From contig JAFZQL010000156.1 in assembly GCA_017620435.1 (NCBI GenBank), forward strand, positions 1-5,541: DNA of 5,541 nucleotides, in the 5' to 3' direction. Source of the DNA: Erysipelotrichaceae bacterium (GTDB taxonomy: Bacteria; Bacillota_I; Bacilli_A; Erysipelotrichales; Erysipelotrichaceae). A program made the position numbers and the translations under genes. Numbering within the stretch: position 1 is the stretch's first letter; the number at the start of each line of letters is the position of its first letter. The notes under the pieces were generated by a model. It ran no database searches, was not told the origin of the DNA, and was given only the letters and a program-made list of their open reading frames with translations. Shown one piece after another: positions 4,992-5,541 of the stretch.

Positions 4992-5541
4992 ATGGCATAT
5001 CAGACAGTAAAAGGAACCTATGATCTACTACCTGAAACACTGATCAAGTTTCAGGATCTGGAAGATCTGTTCCGTCATTTTCTGGAAATCTACGGCTATA
5101 AGGAAATAAAAACGCCTGTATTTGAGTACACCGGCGTCTTTCAGAAGGAAAACGATACTTCTGATATGGTCACGAAAGAAATGTATACCTTTTCTCCGAA
5201 CGGAAAGGATTCTCTAACACTAAGACCGGAAGGAACGGCAGGTGTTGTCCGCAGTTTTGTTGAAAACAAGATGTACGCATCACCGGAAATGCCGGTCAAA
5301 CTGGCCTATATCGAAGAAATGTTCCGTCATGAACGTCCGCAGAAAGGCAGACAGCGCCAGTTTACCCAGCTTGGTGTTGAATGCATGGGCGATAAAGATC
5401 CTCTGATCGATGCGGAAGTGATCGCATTAGGTTATTTCTACATCAAAGCAATAGGTCTGAAAGGCGTTAAAGTACTGGTCAACTCTTTAGGCGACAACGA
5501 ATCCCGGATGAAATACAAGGAGGAACTGATCTCTTACTTTG
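4992..5541 (+). CDS. hisS: Histidine--tRNA ligase, 5' part only (runs off the window)
   Basis: HisRS is a cytoplasmic class II aminoacyl-tRNA synthetase that attaches histidine to tRNA-His using ATP. The frame is open from the ATG to the window end, giving 183 residues of an expected 420-430. The N-terminus VKGTYDLLPE (6-15) matches the usual (KG)xxD(I/L)LP. Motif 1 surrounds IKTPVFEYTGVF (39-50). TLRPEGTAGVVRSF (76-89) is the histidine-site strand and FRHERPQKGRQRQFTQLGVE (111-130) is motif 2, with the ATP-binding arginine at 112. Residues such as E80, R112 and E114 are in place. The catalytic histidine loops and the anticodon-binding domain are outside. A strong SD and family alignment fix the start. 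The T-box leader puts transcription under tRNA-charging control. In many Firmicutes aspS follows hisS; that cannot be seen here but bears on which tRNA the leader senses. Confidence 0.96.
   Translation, partial: MAYQTVKGTYDLLPETLIKFQDLEDLFRHFLEIYGYKEIKTPVFEYTGVFQKENDTSDMVTKEMYTFSPNGKDSLTLRPEGTAGVVRSFVENKMYASPEMPVKLAYIEEMFRHERPQKGRQRQFTQLGVECMGDKDPLIDAEVIALGYFYIKAIGLKGVKVLVNSLGDNESRMKYKEELISYF

Noticed and set aside
1..5541. Mobile elements, CRISPR array, prophage or defence system
   Set aside because: No transposase, terminal inverted repeats, spaced direct repeats or foreign-looking composition was seen; all the space is explained by housekeeping genes and the T-box.

Overview
The window reads as a chromosomal housekeeping segment of a Firmicutes-type (Bacillota) bacterium of moderate G+C. 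Five genes, all on the + strand, lie in the order mraY (3' part) - recJ - apt - relA/rel - [T-box leader] - hisS (5' part). The recJ-apt-relA-hisS order is a familiar low-GC Gram-positive arrangement. In Bacillus a dtd gene usually follows relA; none is present here. A T-box, consensus Shine-Dalgarno sites and a bifunctional Rel protein support the assignment. An Erysipelotrichia-like lineage is a guess from the unusual mraY-recJ linkage and protein character; it is not shown by the sequence.

Layout: 3-482 is the C-terminal 159 codons of a MraY-type membrane transferase whose stop overlaps the recJ start (ATGA). recJ (479-1993) encodes a short 504-residue single-strand exonuclease. A good promoter candidate (TTGAAG-17-TATAAT, 1977-2005) spans the end of recJ and starts an apt-relA transcript. 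apt (2033-2545) has a strong SD. A 13-bp hairpin fills the 39-nt gap to relA (2585-4756), whose ATG has no SD. A second promoter candidate (TTGAAA-17-TAGAAT with an upstream TG, 4737-4765) lies inside the end of relA and would start a T-box leader of about 220 nt. The leader has recognisable Stem I, Stem II-like hairpins, Stem III, antiterminator and terminator, and ends at the strong SD of hisS (4992 to window end).

Functionally, the segment links wall precursor synthesis (MraY), DNA repair (RecJ), purine salvage (Apt), (p)ppGpp metabolism (Rel) and histidyl-tRNA synthesis (HisRS). Rel and the T-box both respond to uncharged tRNA, Rel on the ribosome and the T-box in the nascent RNA. No separate terminator is visible after relA, so the T-box terminator probably also ends relA transcripts.

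I found no mobile element, CRISPR array, RNA gene other than the T-box, or obviously novel system. The points most worth following are the T-box specifier strand (overlapping GAC and CAC codons inside a 10-nt tandem duplication, with a UGGU bulge that does not suit tRNA-His), the altered histidine motif of MraY, and the SD-less, hairpin-preceded start of relA.
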